A DNA stretch of 64,000 bases, from NCBI RefSeq assembly GCF_019399895.1, contig NC_091873.1:2674001-2738000 (forward strand). Direction: 5' to 3'. The notes beneath the pieces were generated by a model. It did not search any database, was not told where the DNA came from, and worked only from the letters and a program-made list of their open reading frames with translations. Below, in pieces: positions 61,891 through 64,000 of the stretch (positions are counted from its first letter, which is position 1; every line of letters starts with the position of its first letter). The position numbers and the translations under genes were made by a program. Origin of the DNA: Cardiocondyla obscurior (Eukaryota > Arthropoda > Insecta > Hymenoptera > Formicidae).

Positions 61891-64000
61891 GTATGTAGAC
61901 TTGTCGAATGCAATTGCAGGACACGCCGCGCTCGAGTAATTCTCTCGGCCAACACTTTGTTTTTATCCGACTTTTTTTTAATTGAACGGCAACGTGAGGC
62001 ATACGTGAACCGATAAGTTCTACGGAAACGATAGAACGTCAACAAGTTTGATAACTCGTTGATCTATGCGTGATATAAGATAAACCGTCAAGTGAAACTC
62101 GAGATTCACAGTCTCTCTATCGCCTGACATGAAATAATAAAATATTACTTATTCAGACGAAAGATTATAATGAAAATTATGAACTGCTCCGGGGAATTTT
62201 GGAAATGAAATTCGGAGTGAATTTACGTTATTTATTGCGAGCCGTTGGCGCGGAAATAACGAAGCGATCTTTTAAAATAGAACGAAATAAATAACGGATC
62301 GGATTAATTCTCGAAGCTGGCAAAAAGGGGAATTTACATATCGGGGCTCCCGTGGGAAGACCACGACGGTCACGCGATATTGCACTTCAACGCCGTCTGC
62401 ATTCCGCGAAATCCCGATGCTTAAGGACGAGATAAAAGCAAAAGTAAATCGGCCTGCCATATTTTCGAGTCACTTTATCGCCTTTTATGGCATCGTTATC
62501 GCTTCGAGAGAAAGGAAGAAAAGATCTTGCCGAGTCCCACCTTGCGAATCGGTGCCTCGGAGGGCTTAGGCTTTGCGCCTAAAGGGCGCGTCGTGCGGTA
62601 AATTACCCGAGCGAGACTTGGACGCATCGCGTGTATGTGCACTCGCTTCTTTCTCGTTCTCACTCGCAACAACGGTGCCGAGCATCGTAGCGGCGCGAAA
62701 GTATCGTTAAGAAGGACCTTTTCCGAACACTTGCTGGCAAAAGCAGTGCCTTACCCCAAAAGAGTGCCGGGCGTGACGAGTAATTAATTTCAGGCCCTTT
62801 CGAATTTACGGACTTTGCATGAGAAAGCCGCCGTGTGTCGAGTCGCCGATAGTCTCTTTCTTAACGAGCCCTTGAATGCTAAAAAGAGATCCTTGACGCA
62901 CGGCTGACGAGATGATTCGGGAGTAAGAGAAAGAAGAAAAAGCGGAAAAGTCGTTGGTAGAGTAAATAAATTCTGAAAAAACAAGGTCCGCTGTTGACGC
63001 GAATCGACGGCGCGGGGATCGAAACGGTGTTATTGACGAACATTCATTACTAAATATTGATTTTGAATCGGGAGCAGCGTTGACCATTGTCAATTTGCGC
63101 CGGTGAACGAATATAAACGCGAACGCGATATGTACACGTCAGGAACGTTTCTGCCTCGACTAGATTACGTAATTTATTTTCGCACGTCGAACGTAATTAA
63201 AGAAGATCAATTATATACGGCGGACACTTCTAATTTAAGACGCTTGATTAATTGCTTCCGCGTTATCAAAAAAAAAAAAAAAAAATTTAATATTCTATTT
63301 TAAAGCGAGCTCTTAAAATAAATTTACGAGATCGGTTGGCGAGATGAGAGGCTCGCGCTTATCACGTTTGCCTAATTGAATATCTTAATTAAAATATTTC
63401 AAGATAAATAAATTATTTTGCAGAACAAGTAACTTCGTATCGCCTATTTCAATCACTTTTCATATTCTACCTGTTATAAAATTCTCACGAAATGACGTGA
63501 GAAATCCGCATAACATGTTCGAAGCTTGCAATTTCCGCGTCGATCGACCCGCCACTCGATATTTTATATGTTGAGCTCGTCTGATGGATCCGAACGATGT
63601 ATCGTTAAATTGGTTAACTGATCGGCGTCTATCAGAACCGACTCGCGGAATTCGCCTCAAACGCGAACGTAATAGACATTAGAATGAAGATAGTGGCGGT
63701 ATCCCCATCTGTTTCCCTCGCGACTCTTCTTGCCCGACTCCGGCGGGAGAGATATCTCGAATAAGACAGCGCCAGGAATGCAGCCGCTCGATGGCTTCGC
63801 GAAATAATGCCGCGCGGTAATGAATATGCCGCGCGGGAGAGTGCTCTATCGCATTAAACGATTTAGTGTATTGTCGGCGGGAATATATTTGACTTAATGC
63901 GATTCACGTGCGATCCAATAAAACCACCGGGGAAGTTCACAATGCCGCCCTTGGCAGAACACTTCCATTCTCACGCGATTCATGCACGCGCATGGTATAA
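61891..64000. other. Non-coding stretch
   Basis: A minus-strand frame at 62806-63093 has ordinary composition but no ATG-plus-splice context. An acceptor-like TTAATTTCAG at 62795 is followed by a stop in phase 1 within nine codons. A 17-base A run lies at 63268-63284. No exon is supported. Confidence 0.45.

Overview
This window looks like nuclear DNA of an insect, most likely a hymenopteran and plausibly an ant. The reasons are a very high density of TCG/CGA/CG words alternating with AT-rich stretches, many pure A or T runs of 18-25 bases, almost no long ATG-initiated open frames, intron-type splice signals, and small inverted-repeat transposon remnants. There is no sign of operons, ribosome binding sites or other bacterial organisation. 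The species is inferred, not shown. Most of the window reads as intronic or intergenic DNA of a long gene; most longer open frames look like by-products of the GC/CpG-rich composition.

Plus strand. The best gene signal is a first exon at about 30.3-31.46 kb. A TATAAAAG box at 30266 is followed by about 910 bases without a single ATG, then a start codon at 31257 and 67 codons ending in a good splice donor in phase 1. A second candidate coding exon (58937-59084) also ends in phase 1. At 61840 a strong polypyrimidine tract and AG acceptor directly abut a GTGAGT donor. The following 51 bases up to a GTATGT donor are open only in the frame that both upstream donors supply. The simplest model is a long plus-strand gene with alternative first exons converging on the 61840 exon or recursive splice site. 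A similar abutting acceptor/donor lies at 15218. I could not identify the protein.

Minus strand. Two copies of a spliced module, 47.5 kb apart and in the same orientation (1734-2745 and 49295-49974), share two exons with intact splice sites. The first copy also has an upstream exon carrying an ATG, and together the exons could encode a 38-residue peptide. The second copy has lost that first exon through a 363-base deletion and looks like a pseudogene.

Repeats and regulatory elements. There are two non-autonomous DNA transposon remnants: a 214-base hAT-like element at 5193 with a near-perfect 8-base target duplication, and a 272-base TA-flanked element at 23187. There are also a three-unit minisatellite (45157), a tandem duplication (32011), pyrimidine microsatellites, a G-quadruplex motif, a double-GATA palindrome and several POU/homeodomain-like clusters in the non-coding DNA.

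Four GC/CpG-rich islands (about 7.4-8.5, 25.2-25.8, 29.6-31.5 and 56.5-57.5 kb) stand out from the background and are the most likely places for promoters or first exons. Only the 30-31 kb one is well supported.
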